NCBI RefSeq assembly: GCF_000006985.1
Contig: NC_002932.3
Location: 209,501-273,500, forward strand
DNA: 64,000 nucleotides
Direction of reading: 5' to 3'
Source: Chlorobaculum tepidum TLS
GTDB taxonomy: Bacteria > Bacteroidota > Chlorobiia > Chlorobiales > Chlorobiaceae
Below the pieces are notes generated by a model. It made no database searches and was not told where the DNA came from. It saw nothing but the letters and a program-made list of their open reading frames with translations. The translations under genes and the position numbers were made by a program. Below are positions 8,641 to 19,357 of this stretch, one piece after another (position 1 is the first letter of the stretch; each line of letters opens with the position of its first letter).

Positions 8641-10176
8641 TTAAAAGGGTGCGGCGTCCGAATTGTTGATAAAGCTGTCCATATCGAGCGGCGGCGGCTC
8701 CGGCAGGGATGCCTCCGGATAGCCATCTCCACGGGCGGGTTCTGGCTGCTGCTGTCCGCTATCGGCGGCTGTCAGGTAGCTGTTGGCCGTGGACTGGAAG
8801 CGCCCGTACTTTTTCAGGAAAAGCAGCCTGACCGTGCCGATCGGGCCGTTTCGCTGCTTGCCGATGACCACCTCGGTTATGTCCTTGGTCGAGGAGCCAT
8901 CCTCGAAGTTCTTGATGCCGTACATCTCCGGTCTCGACAGGAATATCACCATATCGGCGTCCTGCTCGATCGAGCCGGATTCGCGAAGGTCGCTGAGCTG
9001 AGGCCGGCGGTCGCCGGAGCGCTGTTCGACCGAGCGGTTGAGCTGCGCCAGCGCGATCACCGGAATGTTCAGCTCCTTGGCGAGCGCCTTGAGCGAGCGA
9101 GAAATCTGCGCGATCTCCTGCTCGCGGTTCGAGCGCCCGTCCCTGACCGGCGTGACGAGCTGGAGGTAGTCAACCACCACCATGCCGATGCCATGCTCCT
9201 GCTTCATGCGGCGGGTCTTGGCGGTCAGCTCCATGATCGAGATGCCCGGCGTGTCGTCGATGAAGAGCTTGGCGTCGGCCAGCGCGTCCATGCTGTTGAT
9301 GATCTTGTTCATCATCTCCGGCGAAATCTGGCCGCGCCTCACGAGCTGCGACTCGACGTAGGCTTCGGCGCACATCAGCCTGAGCGCGAGCTGAATCTCC
9401 GCCATTTCGAGGCTGAAGAAGAGCACCGGCGTGTTGAAGTTCACCGCCGCGTTTCGCGCCAGTGCCAGCGCGAAGGCGGTTTTACCGGCGGACGGACGGG
9501 CGGCGATGATAATCATGTCCGACGGCTGGAAGCCCGCCGTGTACTCGTCGAGTTCCGAAAATCCGGATCCGATGCCCGTGACCGACGAGTGTGACGAGCC
9601 GAGATTCTCGATCATTCTCGTGGCGGTTTTGAGCAACTCCTTGATGCTGGTGGCCTTTTTCTTGACACCCGCCTGCGAGATGTTGAAGAACTGCTGCGAG
9701 GCGTTTTCGACCAGATCGAAGATGTCCATCGAGGTGTTGTAGGCTGCGCTCGAAATGTGCGACGAAATCGAGATCAACCGCCGGTAGAGGTATTTCTCCT
9801 TCACCAGCCGGGCGTAGAACTCGATGTTCGCCGAGCTGATCACCTTTCCCGAAAGTTCGCCGAGGTAGGGGCGTCCGCCGATGTTCTCCAGCTCGCCTAT
9901 GCGCGACAGCTCTTCGCTTACCGTGATGAGGTCGATGGCCTGCCGCTTCTGGTAGAGCAGCATCATCGCCTTGTAGATGATCTGGTGGCGCTTTTCGTAA
10001 AAGACCGCTTCGCCGTTGTCGCCGAAAATCTGGATCACCTGTTCGATCGGATCGTCTTCGAGCAGGATGCAGGCAAGCACCTCCTGTTCGACCTCCAGCG
10101 AGTAGGGGGGCACCCGGCTCTCCTTGCTGAAGTCGATGTCACGGCTCAAATCGAGTTGCGGTTCGCGCGGCTTCAT
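8641..10176 (-). CDS. dnaB: Replicative DNA helicase DnaB
   Basis: DnaB is the hexameric fork helicase. The 511-residue protein starts at the ATG at 10176 (MKPREPQL), with GAGGA just upstream; the frame stays open to 10266, but that part overlaps the upstream gene. The N-terminal DnaB domain begins with PPYSLEVEQEVLACIL. The RecA-like domain has Walker A ARPSAGKTA (226-234), FFSLEMA, the VVVDYLQL Walker B strand, the LKALAKELNIPVIALAQLNR segment and DLRESGSIEQDAD. There is no intein. The C-terminal tail is acidic and proline-rich. It lies between udg (40-base gap) and ptsI. Confidence 0.96.
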   Translation of the reverse strand: MKPREPQLDLSRDIDFSKESRVPPYSLEVEQEVLACILLEDDPIEQVIQIFGDNGEAVFYEKRHQIIYKAMMLLYQKRQAIDLITVSEELSRIGELENIGGRPYLGELSGKVISSANIEFYARLVKEKYLYRRLISISSHISSAAYNTSMDIFDLVENASQQFFNISQAGVKKKATSIKELLKTATRMIENLGSSHSSVTGIGSGFSELDEYTAGFQPSDMIIIAARPSAGKTAFALALARNAAVNFNTPVLFFSLEMAEIQLALRLMCAEAYVESQLVRRGQISPEMMNKIINSMDALADAKLFIDDTPGISIMELTAKTRRMKQEHGIGMVVVDYLQLVTPVRDGRSNREQEIAQISRSLKALAKELNIPVIALAQLNRSVEQRSGDRRPQLSDLRESGSIEQDADMVIFLSRPEMYGIKNFEDGSSTKDITEVVIGKQRNGPIGTVRLLFLKKYGRFQSTANSYLTAADSGQQQPEPARGDGYPEASLPEPPPLDMDSFINNSDAAPF

Positions 10177-10216
10177 TCCTTTTCTTTTCCTCGTCTTCTC
10201 ATGGTTTCCTGTGCGG

Positions 10217-10843
10217 TCAGCCGTTCGGGCAGACCTTGTCGTAATGCGCCCGGAGCATCTGCACATCCTCCCAGCAGAGGCGCTTCCAGTTCGGATTGCG
10301 GAGCAGCGCCGCCGGGTGGTAGGTCACGACGCAGTCAAACCCTTTCCACTTGATGATGCGACCTCGCATCAAACCCATCGATTGCGTGTTTTCGAGTATC
10401 GTGTTGGCCGCCACTTTGCCGAGCAGGAGCAGCACCTTCGGTTTGATGATGCCGAGCTGTTGCATGAGCCACGGCTTGCAGCAGTCGATTTCGTCCGCGA
10501 GCGGATTGCGATTCTCCGGCGGACGGCACTTGATGATGTTGCCGATATAGACGTCTTGGCGCTCGAAGCCGATGGCGAGCAGTATCTTGTCGAGCAGCTG
10601 GCCCGAGCGGCCCACGAAGGGGCGGCCCTGCGCATCTTCATCCGCTCCCGGAGCCTCTCCTATAACGAACAGACCGGCCTGGGGATTCCCTTCGCCGAAG
10701 ACCACGTTTTTGCGCGTTTGGGCCAGACGGCACTTGCGGCATTCGACGGTGATGCGGCACAATTCGCCGAGGCCCTCCAGCGGAGAGTTCGGCTGCGCGG
10801 CTTCTTCCGGAGCGGGATCGAACAGGGATTCCTGCGTTATCAT
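10217..10843 (-). CDS. Uracil-DNA glycosylase, family 4 (Fe-S)
   Basis: This enzyme removes uracil from DNA to begin base-excision repair. The 208-residue protein has the family 4 motifs GEAPGADED (62-70) and YHPAALLR (175-182). Cysteines fit the [4Fe-4S] cluster pattern: Cys35 and Cys38 (CRKC), Cys106 (IKCRPPENRNP) and Cys121/122. It sits 19 bases after coaBC in the same transcript direction. Confidence 0.94.
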   Translation of the reverse strand: MITQESLFDPAPEEAAQPNSPLEGLGELCRITVECRKCRLAQTRKNVVFGEGNPQAGLFVIGEAPGADEDAQGRPFVGRSGQLLDKILLAIGFERQDVYIGNIIKCRPPENRNPLADEIDCCKPWLMQQLGIIKPKVLLLLGKVAANTILENTQSMGLMRGRIIKWKGFDCVVTYHPAALLRNPNWKRLCWEDVQMLRAHYDKVCPNG

Positions 10844-10862
10844 GAACGGTCGTGCTTTGAAA

Positions 10863-12083
10863 TTAACGGGGCAGAAGCGATTCGACCGCGTCGAGCAGTC
10901 TGGCTGCGGCCTCTTCCTTCGGGAGTAGCGGCAGTTCGGTGACGCCGCCGTCGCGAGCGAGGAGCGTCAGTGCGTTGGTATCGACTTCGAAGCCCGAAGT
11001 GCGGCCATCGTACACGTTGAAGGCGACCAGGTCGAGCTTTTTGTCTGCCAGTTTTTTCCGTGCGTAATCGATGCCGCCGGCCGTCTCCAGCGCGAAGCCG
11101 ACGGCGAGCTGGCCTAGCTTTCGGTTCGTCGCGAATTCGGCGAGAATGTCCGGATTCCTGACAAGACGAATCTCCATCTCCGCTTCGTTCTTCTTGATCT
11201 TGCCCTCGACCGGCGCTTCGGGGCGGTAGTCGGCCACCGCCGCTGCGCCGATGAAGAGATCGCATTCGCCGAACAATGGTTGTGCCGCTTCCAGCATTTC
11301 GACCGCGCTCTCGACGTCGATTCGCTCCACGCCCGACGGCGTCGGCAGATTGACTGGCCCCGTTACAAGGTGAACCCTTGCGCCGCGCCGCGCTGCGTTG
11401 GCGGCGATGGCGAAGCCCATCTTGCCGGAGGAGTAGTTCGAGAGAAAGCGCACACCATCGATTTTCTCCCGCGTTGGCCCGGCGGTCACGACCACCGATT
11501 TGCCGCAAAGCGCGGACGCTTCCGGCGCGGCGAGCATTCCTGTGAGCGCCTCGAAGATCGTCTCCGGTTCGGGCATTCGCCCCAGGCCGCACTGGCCCGA
11601 GGCGAGCGAGCCGCTTTCGGGTTCCATCAAGCGGCACCCCTGCGCCCTGAGCGTCGCGAGGTTGCGCTGCACCGAGGGGGAGTCGTACATATGGCCGTCC
11701 ATCGCCGGAACGATGAGCACCGGCTTGCCGGGGCGGAGGGTGAGAAAACAGAGCGAGAGCATGTCGTCGCAGAGCCCGGTGGCGAGGCGAGCGAGGGTGT
11801 TGGCGGTGGCGGGTGCGATGACGAACGCGTCGGCCCACTCGCCGAGCGCAATGTGGCGGGTGTATTCGTCTTCCCGTGCCTCATGGCTTGGGAAAATGCC
11901 TGTGAGCACTGGATGGTTCGAGACCGTAGCAAGCGACAGTTCGCTGACAAACTTCAGCGCCGACGCGGTGGCCAGCACCTGCACGCCGGCTCCCGACTTT
12001 TTCAGAAGCCTGACCAGTTGCGGCGTTTTGTAGGCAGCGATGCCGCCGGAGATGCCGAGAAGAATGTTTCTGCCAGTCAGCAC
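10863..12083 (-). CDS. coaBC: Bifunctional phosphopantothenoylcysteine synthetase/decarboxylase
   Basis: CoaBC carries out two successive steps of coenzyme A synthesis. The N-terminal flavoprotein half has GISGGIAAYK, the catalytic His77 (TRHIAL), the FMN-binding APATANT (90-96) and the substrate segment PAMDGHM, with Asp where many homologues have Asn. The C-terminal CTP-dependent ligase half begins near residue 195 with VVTAGPTREKIDGVRFLSNYSSGKMG. The start is GTG (12083). At 406 residues it has the usual length. PanD, which supplies beta-alanine for the same pathway, is encoded at 52.3 kb. Confidence 0.96.
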   Translation of the reverse strand: MLTGRNILLGISGGIAAYKTPQLVRLLKKSGAGVQVLATASALKFVSELSLATVSNHPVLTGIFPSHEAREDEYTRHIALGEWADAFVIAPATANTLARLATGLCDDMLSLCFLTLRPGKPVLIVPAMDGHMYDSPSVQRNLATLRAQGCRLMEPESGSLASGQCGLGRMPEPETIFEALTGMLAAPEASALCGKSVVVTAGPTREKIDGVRFLSNYSSGKMGFAIAANAARRGARVHLVTGPVNLPTPSGVERIDVESAVEMLEAAQPLFGECDLFIGAAAVADYRPEAPVEGKIKKNEAEMEIRLVRNPDILAEFATNRKLGQLAVGFALETAGGIDYARKKLADKKLDLVAFNVYDGRTSGFEVDTNALTLLARDGGVTELPLLPKEEAAARLLDAVESLLPR

Positions 12084-12160
12084 TGTTGACTCAGGAATCG
12101 ATGGTTCCGTTCTGTGAAAAATATTCTTAAAGGTATTAAAAATAACAACTATACGAAGCT

Positions 12161-15100
12161 TTACTCTTTTTTGTCTTTGTCTTTCTCCCGCCCCTTCTTT
12201 TTCCCGCCGAACAGGTGATCCCAGAACTGGCTCCAGGTGTGGAATTTTTCGCGGTATGACACGCTGACGCCCCAGTTTTCGGTCGGCTTTTGCAGGTTGG
12301 TGTAGGTTGCGTCGCTGGTGGTCATGCCATAGGAGCGGAACGCTTCGACGTACACTTTTGGCGTGACGCGGTATTCGATCTTCTGCGACGAACCGTTGTA
12401 GTAGTTCGTGGTGGTTCTGCTGCCCGCGACGGGCGTTGTGTTGGTGCCGACAAACCTCACCTTGCCGCCGGTGCCCGGCACGAGCATGGCGTAGGAGACC
12501 TCCAGGCCGCTGAGGTTGCCGTTCGCGCCAGCGCCGAGGTTGACGTTGAAGCTCTCAAGCCCGGCCAGATTCTGCACGATACTCGAAACCTGCGAGGAGA
12601 GCAGGCCGGTTCCGGCAGAGATGCCGACGCTTGATACGGGGCTGACTCCTCGCGAACCCTGCCGTTCCGGATTGAGGTACCACTGCCTTGAAAAGAGCAT
12701 CGAGATGACGTTCAGATCGGCGTTTGGATCGACGTGGCTCGACTGGCGCCCGATCATGTTGGCTGATGAGTACGGCTGCGTATCATCGTTCAGGTAGTAG
12801 CCCATGCGCACGTCCGGCTTTTCGATGGTGCCGCTGACGGCGATGAGCAGCCGGACGTTGTCGCGCTCGCCGGTCTGGACGTCGGTTGCCGTCACCTGTT
12901 TGACGCCATAGATGTCGATCAGGCGGCCATCCCTGATCTCTTCGTTATTCCACGCCACTCGTCCGCTGTTTTCGAGCTCGAAGCTCGTGTTCGAGAAGGT
13001 GTACTTGCCGCCGGTAATATCGATCGAGCCGAACAGGCTGAATCGCTGGCCGGTTTTGTTGACCACGAGCGAGAGGTTGTTCATCTGCGCTTCGACCCGT
13101 TCGCCCCTGATCCGGTCGAAAATCATGGTGCCCTTGACCGGCGCGCTGTTCGAGAGCCTGAGATTTTTGATTTGCAGGATGTCGAGCAGGTTGTAGTGAA
13201 ACTCCAGCTTTTCGGGTGGCGCGGCGGCTTCGACCGGTTTTGGCGCGGGACGGCGCGGCACGAATTTGATGAATTTTTCAACGCCGATGTACTTGGCGCT
13301 TTCGTTCGATCCTTTGCGGTAAAGGCTGAAGTTGACCGAATTCAGCACCAGATCGCCCTCGGCGACGGGCGCACTCAGCTCGCCGTAGAAACGAAGGTTG
13401 CCGGTTGTGCCCCGGATGGTGCCGAAGGAGGTGTCGTCCTTCATGTCCTTTTTGTTGTAGAGCAAGAGGTTGCTGAACGAGCCGCTGAGGTTGACCGTGA
13501 CCGGCTTGAGGCCGTCGAGGCCGATCATGCCGCTGACCGCGCCCGTGCCATTTTCGGCGTCCTTCACTTCGAGGCGGCCAAAGTCGATGCGCGATGGCGT
13601 GCCGATGATCTGGCCGTTGACGCGGTAGGTGACTTGCGTCGGCGCGATGCGGACGTCGGTACCACGGAGGCGGGTGGTCAGGAATATCTCCGGCTTCGGC
13701 ATCCGGCCAGTAACGCGCAGGTCGGTCGGGATGACTCCTTCGGCATGGTCGAAAATCGGGACGATGTAGGTGATGATGCTGGCCGACAGGTCGTCCGAAC
13801 GCATCGAGATGCTGACTGGCCGGTTATCGGGAATCCGCGCCTCGAACGGCGAATAGCGCAGTACCAGCGGGATCGATCCGGAACCCGTGATGGTGTTGAC
13901 TGGTACCGTTGCGGTAGTTCCGGCTGGCGTGGCCGCACCCCGGCTGTTGTACTCGAAACGGAGCTGCTCGCCAGCGTGGCGGGCCGTCAGGTGCACCGCA
14001 CCGACATTGAGCTGGTCCCAGGTTACGCCGGAGCCTCTCAGGTCGAGGTCGCTCGTCTTCGAACCTGGTGCACCGCTGACGGTAAAGTCCGCGTTGATGG
14101 TGCCGCTCATTGGCTTCTGGGCGGAATCGGGCAGGAAGTATTTCGCTTCGGTCAGGTTGATGCCGGAGAGCGTTCCGCGGAAGGTTCCGGAGACGCTGTT
14201 GCTGAGCAGCCCGTTCAGTTGCAGCGACTGCGTGCCCTTCGCGAATCTGACGCGGTTGAAACGGATAAACTCTTTTGCGACATCGAGTGTGCCGCCGGGC
14301 GCGGTTTGCCAGACGCCACTCGGGGTGGTGAAGGCAAGCCGGTCGATGGAGACGGCGGCAGCGTTGCCGGAGCGCCGGGCAGTGAAGGCTGCGCTTAGCT
14401 TTTCCGAGAATCTGGGTATGGCAAGATCGAGCGAGGCCGCAAGGCGGCCATTGTCGAACGATGATACCAGGCGCAGGTTTTTCAGCTCTCTGCCGAACGT
14501 GTTTACCGTGCCTGCCGTACCGGAGAGGCGAGCCGCGGCAACGCCAGCCGCCGTGCATTGCATCGAGCCCGTCATCGCGGTGTTGTTCAGCTGGAACGAT
14601 GGCCCGTTGGAAAGCGTGGTGCTGGAGAGAGCGGTATCCATCGAGAGGCGGCCTCCCGACAAGGTGGCTTTACCGGAGGCGGAGCCTTTGAAGCGGAACT
14701 CTTTTGCCGGAAGCAAAGGCTTGAGTGGCGTGAGGTCACGCACGGCAAGTTTGTAGTTGAAGGTCCAGGGCGAAGGTCCGCGCGGAAGCCGAATGGCCGC
14801 GGTGCTGCCGGTTTCTCTTGCAATGCAGGCCGCCGCCATTTGAAGGGCCTCAATCATCTGGCTCATCGACGCAGAGCCCTGGACGGCAAGGTCGACGGCT
14901 TCACTTTCGAGTGACACCGCCGAGGAGCCGGCGCTCTGCGCGATGCTGGCCGAAATCGCCGAGCGCTCCCTGAAGTGGAAGTCGCTGAACGACGACGGCT
15001 CCAGCACGAAGCTGGCCTTGATGTTCAGCGAGGCGGGATCGAACCCCCGCCCTTTCAGATCGAACCGGCCGTTGAGGTCGCTTCTGTAATCCTGAAGTCC

Positions 15101-16678
15101 GGTGGCTTTGGAGAGATCGAGTTTTTTGACGCTGCCACCAACGCTGTACGAAGGCGCCAGGCTTGAGAAATCGATGAGGCCCGCCATGATGAGGCTGCCG
15201 CCGTCAGGGCTTTTGAGGTCGCTTGAAAGATCGGCCTTCTTGCCCTTCAGGTCGAGTGTGACCGAGCCCGACGAGATAGTCTGCTGCTGCCAGAACGCGC
15301 TCTTTACGGACGTTTCGAGATGGGCGTTTTCGATGCCGGAAGCGCTGCCGGTACCATTGAACGAGCCCGAACCGGAAAAGCCACTTTTGACGCCTCTGAT
15401 GCCAAGCAGTCGGTGCGGTTCGGTTTTTTCAATGTTGAAGTCCCCGTCAAGCTGATACTTTCCGCCGCCCAGCCGCTTGGTGTCGAATTTGGTCGATCCG
15501 CTGCCGAGGCCAGTCTTGAAATCGATACCGGTCATCCACTGGTCAAGCCGTCCCCTCAACATGCCGCTGAAGTTCACATCACCAGCCTCTTTGGCGAGCG
15601 AGCGGTAACGCTCGTCAGTGAGCACCTTCGTGAGCAGTGCTGAAGAGATTTTCGATTTGTCGATTTGCAGATTGAACGAGAGGCTCTCCGGATCGAGGAG
15701 GTTGAGTATTTTCCCCTGGAGCGCTACGCTGCTGCCGTCATGCTCGATGCTTACCGGCAGCATTTCGAGGTCGCTGAAGGTGCCTTTCGCATCGCCTTTG
15801 ATACGGTACACGCCGGAGGGGAGCGCCGGAATCGGGATGAACCGGTTCAGCTCGGAGGTGTCGATGCCCAGCGATTCGATATGGATGAATGTTTTTTTGT
15901 TCAGCAGGCTCTTTTTCGAGATGCCGGAGAAAATGTCGAGTCCGTCGATGGAGACCGACAGCTTCGCGTGGCTTTTGGCGGTTTCGAGGTCGAGACCGAG
16001 CACGTCGCTTCGTACCGATGAAAAGGCCAGCGATCCGGAACCCTTCTTGAGCGTCAGCCCACGGTCGGGCATGGTGAACTGCATCTGTTTGATCGTGCCC
16101 ATGAACTCGTACTTGGCAACAAACGCCCTCGACATGTCGAGCTGGAGGTTTTGCAACCGGTAGGCGGGCGCGTTGGCCGGTTTCCATGACACCGTGCTGT
16201 TTCTGAGCTTGAGCCGTCTGGCGCGAAATTTCTCGATAGCCAGCATTTCAGGCAATTCCGGATGCCTTCTGGTGAAGATTTTCCCGATATTGAGCTGCCC
16301 GTCGGGATACTCGGCGATGCTGGCATGGCCACCGTCAACATCGACCTCCCTGAACGACAACAGCGTGATCTTTGGTCTGAGCAGCGAAAGAAAATTGAAC
16401 TTCAGGGTGAGTCTGTCCGCGCGGGCCGCGGGTTTTGCGGCTCCTTCCTCGAAGATGCCGGGGCCGACGAGGGTGACCTCATCAGGGAAGCGCAGTTTGA
16501 CCTCTTTCAGTTCGAGACGTCCCCGGTACTCATTGTTGAACATCGACAGGAGCTGCTTTTTGGCAAACAGATCCACCATGCCGCTGTTGAGCACCAGGGC
16601 GGCGGCGATGCAGAGAACGATGACGACGGCCGATGCGGCGGTCATCACGAACAAACTGAATTTCTTGACTCTATCCAC
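12161..16678 (-). CDS. TamB-like (DUF490) inter-membrane protein
   Basis: This very long protein (about 1505 residues) has one N-terminal membrane anchor (about residues 8-30) and then beta-rich, low-complexity sequence typical of the TamB/AsmA-like bridge proteins that span the periplasm and carry lipids or help outer-membrane assembly. The C-terminal region resembles the DUF490 domain ([16 protein letters not shown] ... [19 protein letters not shown]), followed by a Lys/Asp-rich tail. The GTG at 16678 is preferred because it places the anchor near the N-terminus and overlaps the rfaE2 stop by only a few bases; an ATG at 16744 gives 22 extra residues and a 74-base overlap. No TamA-like gene is adjacent. 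Confidence 0.85.
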   Translation of the reverse strand: MDRVKKFSLFVMTAASAVVIVLCIAAALVLNSGMVDLFAKKQLLSMFNNEYRGRLELKEVKLRFPDEVTLVGPGIFEEGAAKPAARADRLTLKFNFLSLLRPKITLLSFREVDVDGGHASIAEYPDGQLNIGKIFTRRHPELPEMLAIEKFRARRLKLRNSTVSWKPANAPAYRLQNLQLDMSRAFVAKYEFMGTIKQMQFTMPDRGLTLKKGSGSLAFSSVRSDVLGLDLETAKSHAKLSVSIDGLDIFSGISKKSLLNKKTFIHIESLGIDTSELNRFIPIPALPSGVYRIKGDAKGTFSDLEMLPVSIEHDGSSVALQGKILNLLDPESLSFNLQIDKSKISSALLTKVLTDERYRSLAKEAGDVNFSGMLRGRLDQWMTGIDFKTGLGSGSTKFDTKRLGGGKYQLDGDFNIEKTEPHRLLGIRGVKSGFSGSGSFNGTGSASGIENAHLETSVKSAFWQQQTISSGSVTLDLKGKKADLSSDLKSPDGGSLIMAGLIDFSSLAPSYSVGGSVKKLDLSKATGLQDYRSDLNGRFDLKGRGFDPASLNIKASFVLEPSSFSDFHFRERSAISASIAQSAGSSAVSLESEAVDLAVQGSASMSQMIEALQMAAACIARETGSTAAIRLPRGPSPWTFNYKLAVRDLTPLKPLLPAKEFRFKGSASGKATLSGGRLSMDTALSSTTLSNGPSFQLNNTAMTGSMQCTAAGVAAARLSGTAGTVNTFGRELKNLRLVSSFDNGRLAASLDLAIPRFSEKLSAAFTARRSGNAAAVSIDRLAFTTPSGVWQTAPGGTLDVAKEFIRFNRVRFAKGTQSLQLNGLLSNSVSGTFRGTLSGINLTEAKYFLPDSAQKPMSGTINADFTVSGAPGSKTSDLDLRGSGVTWDQLNVGAVHLTARHAGEQLRFEYNSRGAATPAGTTATVPVNTITGSGSIPLVLRYSPFEARIPDNRPVSISMRSDDLSASIITYIVPIFDHAEGVIPTDLRVTGRMPKPEIFLTTRLRGTDVRIAPTQVTYRVNGQIIGTPSRIDFGRLEVKDAENGTGAVSGMIGLDGLKPVTVNLSGSFSNLLLYNKKDMKDDTSFGTIRGTTGNLRFYGELSAPVAEGDLVLNSVNFSLYRKGSNESAKYIGVEKFIKFVPRRPAPKPVEAAAPPEKLEFHYNLLDILQIKNLRLSNSAPVKGTMIFDRIRGERVEAQMNNLSLVVNKTGQRFSLFGSIDITGGKYTFSNTSFELENSGRVAWNNEEIRDGRLIDIYGVKQVTATDVQTGERDNVRLLIAVSGTIEKPDVRMGYYLNDDTQPYSSANMIGRQSSHVDPNADLNVISMLFSRQWYLNPERQGSRGVSPVSSVGISAGTGLLSSQVSSIVQNLAGLESFNVNLGAGANGNLSGLEVSYAMLVPGTGGKVRFVGTNTTPVAGSRTTTNYYNGSSQKIEYRVTPKVYVEAFRSYGMTTSDATYTNLQKPTENWGVSVSYREKFHTWSQFWDHLFGGKKKGREKDKDKKE

Positions 16679-17168
16679 CGGTCTGTTGGGGGCAATGAAG
16701 TTGAATGATGGTCTCGATGATGCCGGTTGTCGAGCGGCCCTCAAGCAGCGGCACGGTCAAAACGGAGCCGCCGTGTTCGATGACGGCTTTGGCTCCCGCG
16801 ATTTTTTCGACCGGCCAGTCAGCCCCTTTGACCAGAATGTCCGGCAGGAGCAATTTGATCAGCGTTTCAGGCGTATCGTCGTCGAAGAGCGTGACGGCAT
16901 CGACCGACGCCAGCGCCGAGAGTACATCAGCCCGGTCTTGCTCCGGCACCACCGGTCTGTTTGGGCCTTTGAGCCGTCTGACCGAAGCGTCAGTGTTCAG
17001 CCCGACAACGAGCCGGTCGCCCAGTTCCCGGGCTGCTGAAAGATAGCGCACATGACCGGCGTGGAGAATGTCGAAGCAGCCATTGGTGAAGACGACTTTT
17101 TCTCCGGCAGCCTGCCAGTTTCTGGTCTTCAGCACGATTTCGTCTCGGGTGAGCACTTTGGGGGGCAT
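16671..17168 (-). CDS. rfaE2: D-glycero-beta-D-manno-heptose 1-phosphate adenylyltransferase
   Basis: The 165-residue protein is the stand-alone nucleotidyltransferase half of HldE. It has the T/HIGH-type motif [13 protein letters not shown] (28-40), the [19 protein letters not shown] segment and the C-terminal [16 protein letters not shown]. It would form ADP-heptose for the LPS inner core. The sugar-kinase half is absent from this gene and must be encoded elsewhere. It leads the minus-strand run and overlaps the tamB-like start. A GT9 heptosyltransferase-like gene lies at 26.8 kb. Confidence 0.92.
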   Translation of the reverse strand: MPPKVLTRDEIVLKTRNWQAAGEKVVFTNGCFDILHAGHVRYLSAARELGDRLVVGLNTDASVRRLKGPNRPVVPEQDRADVLSALASVDAVTLFDDDTPETLIKLLLPDILVKGADWPVEKIAGAKAVIEHGGSVLTVPLLEGRSTTGIIETIIQLHCPQQTGG

Positions 17169-17493
17169 CTCTCTTTTCGGGTCTTCAGATTTCAGGCCTG
17201 AAATTCATATTAATAGTAAATATAATCCGAGACGCAAGAGTCCCTAAAAAGTTGTTCGCTCCGTTCGCGGGCGTCTCATTGCCGGTGAAATTTGCCGCCT
17301 GCCGTTGTTGCGGTATTCTCTGACCGAGGCCGCACTTTGTGTTTCCCATGTTTTTTCCGGTTTCGTACCTTCAGAAAGGCTTTGCGCTCAGGATTGCTTA
17401 TTCAGGCGCAGTGCGGCCCTTTTTGACCGTTTTCCGGGATAAAGGATGATTTCAAAGTATGGTGGTTATGAATATGAATGAGGTGCGTGTTTC
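17169..17493. other. Intergenic region between rfaE2 and the LpxL-like gene
   Basis: This 325-base divergent intergenic stretch has no supported gene. It probably carries promoters for both strands. It holds a 9-bp inverted repeat, GGCCGCACT at 17328-17336 and AGTGCGGCC at 17410-17418, followed by CTTTTTG, which could form a long-loop leader structure on the plus strand. Confidence 0.6.
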
Positions 17494-18426
17494 ATGAGCA
17501 TCGAGCGAAACAGGCGCACAAAGAGAGTTAAACGCACCATGCGCTCGGCATCGAATACCGTGACCTATGGGGCGGTCATGTTGCTTGGCGCTCTGGTTCG
17601 GAAGTTGAGCCGGAAACAGACCCGGCGTCTGGCCTGCGTCATCGGGGACTTCATGCACCGGGGCATCGGGCTCAGGCGGGATCTGGTTTACAGGAACCTC
17701 AGCCTGACCTTCCCTGAAAAATCTTCAGAAGAGATCGGCCGCATCGCGACGGCCATGTATCGCAATGTTGCCGGTACGCTGCTCGAAGTGCTGCGGCTGC
17801 CCTTGATCTGCAACCGCGACGACGCGGCGGCGCTGGTCGATATCAAAGGCGACGAAGCCTTCTGGGAGTGGCATCGTAGCGGGACGACGGGCGCTGTGAT
17901 GGTGTCAGCCCATTATGGCAACTGGGAGTTGATGGCGATGGCCTTCGGCCTGTTGATCTGCCCCGTTACCATTATCGTCAAGCGGCTGCGCAACGAACGG
18001 GTTGATCGCAAGATGAACGAGTACCGGACCATGCGCGGCAACAGCGTGGTCTATCCGAAGCAGTCGGTCAGGGAGGGCTTGCGCCTGTTGCAGAGCGGCG
18101 GTACACTGGCCATTCTCGGTGATCAGTCCGATCCCGATGAAGTCAATTTCGGCGAGTTTCTCGGTCGTCGCACCACCATGTTCCACGGCGCAGCCTTCTT
18201 TGCGCTCCGGGCGAACGTGCCATTGTTTGTGCCCACGTGCACCAGTAACGGTGATGGACGGTACACGATCAACATTACTCGGGTCAACACCGCTGACCTT
18301 ACATTCAACAAGGCCGATATTGCCACGCTCGCCGTACGCTACACCAGCGCGATCGAAGCACAGATTCGCCGTCGTCCCGAGGAATGGTTCTGGCTGCACG
18401 ACCGCTGGAAGCGGGGTCGTGATTGA
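17494..18426 (+). CDS. LpxL/HtrB-like lipid A biosynthesis acyltransferase
   Basis: This 310-residue enzyme belongs to the lysophospholipid acyltransferase superfamily that adds secondary acyl chains to lipid A at the inner membrane. The catalytic H-x4-E motif is HYGNWE (His140, Glu145) within MVSAHYGNWELMA. The second family block is LAILGDQSDPDE with downstream GRRTTMFHGAAFFALR. The end WFWLHDRWKRG is typical. The N-terminus is basic, then a hydrophobic stretch (about 21-35). It opens the envelope-glycan region and is followed by a DUF616-like gene on the same strand. Confidence 0.92.
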   Translation: MSIERNRRTKRVKRTMRSASNTVTYGAVMLLGALVRKLSRKQTRRLACVIGDFMHRGIGLRRDLVYRNLSLTFPEKSSEEIGRIATAMYRNVAGTLLEVLRLPLICNRDDAAALVDIKGDEAFWEWHRSGTTGAVMVSAHYGNWELMAMAFGLLICPVTIIVKRLRNERVDRKMNEYRTMRGNSVVYPKQSVREGLRLLQSGGTLAILGDQSDPDEVNFGEFLGRRTTMFHGAAFFALRANVPLFVPTCTSNGDGRYTINITRVNTADLTFNKADIATLAVRYTSAIEAQIRRRPEEWFWLHDRWKRGRD

Positions 18427-18473
18427 GGAAAAAGTGGATTTTCAGTATTCTTGATTATTGACGCACACACTTT

Positions 18474-19331
18474 ATGAACGCAGGGAAAAAAGGCGTTATC
18501 TACACCTGTATTACTGGTGGGTATGATGAGTTATTGAACCATACATTTATCAGTCCTGAGTGGGATTATGTCTGTTTTTCCGATGATATGGGTATCAACA
18601 ATGAAAAAAACGCTCAATGGGAAATCAGACCATTGCGTTTTGAAAAACTTGATGATGTTAGGAATCAGCGATGGCACAAGCTGCATCCTCATCTCCTGTT
18701 TCCGGAATCTGGGTTGAGTTTGTGGGTTGATGGTAATGTTGATATTTTGGATGGAGAGATCTTTCATGATATAGACAGGGCACTAAACGCCAATCTCTTG
18801 ATAGCTCCTTCGTTGCATCCGGAGAGGAATTGCATCTATGATGAGTTTGATGCATGTCGTCAGCTTGGTAAGGATGATCCGGATGTCATGGGAAGACAGG
18901 AGTATTTGATAAAAAAAGATGGTTTTCCAAAGGCAAAGGGGTTGTTTGAAACAAATATTATTTTTCGATGTCATTCTCACCCGATGGTGATCACTATTAT
19001 GGAAGAGTGGTGGTATTGGGTGGAGCAGTATTCGAGAAGAGATCAGCTTGGTTTTACCTATGTCCTCTGGAAAAATAATTATACTGTTGAACCTCTCTCG
19101 CCTGTTTCGTACAGATTTAGTCCCGGTGTCAGGTTCAGGTATGGTGCTTTTCATATAACAAAGGAGCAGCTGATAAAGGAAAAGGCGGCACTTGAAATAA
19201 AGGTGCAAAGATTTGAGGCGTTGATATGCGGGCGACTTGTTAAGGTATTGTACAAAATCAGGAAGTCAACGGTCAAAAGGTGGTGTCGTGTGAAAATGCA
19301 GTTACTTAACTCTCTATGTTGTCGTAAATGA
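18474..19331 (+). CDS. TOD1/MUCI70-like (DUF616) putative glycosyltransferase
   Basis: The 285-residue protein begins KKGVIYTCITGGYDELL and contains WDYVCFSDD, LRFEKLDDVRNQRWHKLHPHLLFPE and SLWVDGNVDI. Together these match the glycosyltransferase-like DUF616 (TOD1/MUCI70) family, with the acidic WVDGN as likely metal or nucleotide site. A basic C-terminal tail (KIRKSTVKRWCR) may touch the membrane. Codon use is AT-rich compared with neighbours, which suggests transfer. The sugar and acceptor are unknown. It is followed by a convergent GT2 gene. Confidence 0.8.
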   Translation: MNAGKKGVIYTCITGGYDELLNHTFISPEWDYVCFSDDMGINNEKNAQWEIRPLRFEKLDDVRNQRWHKLHPHLLFPESGLSLWVDGNVDILDGEIFHDIDRALNANLLIAPSLHPERNCIYDEFDACRQLGKDDPDVMGRQEYLIKKDGFPKAKGLFETNIIFRCHSHPMVITIMEEWWYWVEQYSRRDQLGFTYVLWKNNYTVEPLSPVSYRFSPGVRFRYGAFHITKEQLIKEKAALEIKVQRFEALICGRLVKVLYKIRKSTVKRWCRVKMQLLNSLCCRK

Positions 19332-19357
19332 TGGGCGTTTCAAGTCTGCCAATAGTT

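Noticed and set aside
7763-8644. Plus-strand open frame of 293 codons over ptsI
   Set aside because: It is antisense to a clear enzyme I gene and shows only acidic/Arg antisense-like sequence.
13172-14398. Plus-strand open frame of 408 codons inside the TamB-like gene
   Set aside because: It lies in the shadow of the TamB-like gene, has composition typical of antisense frames and no recognisable domain.
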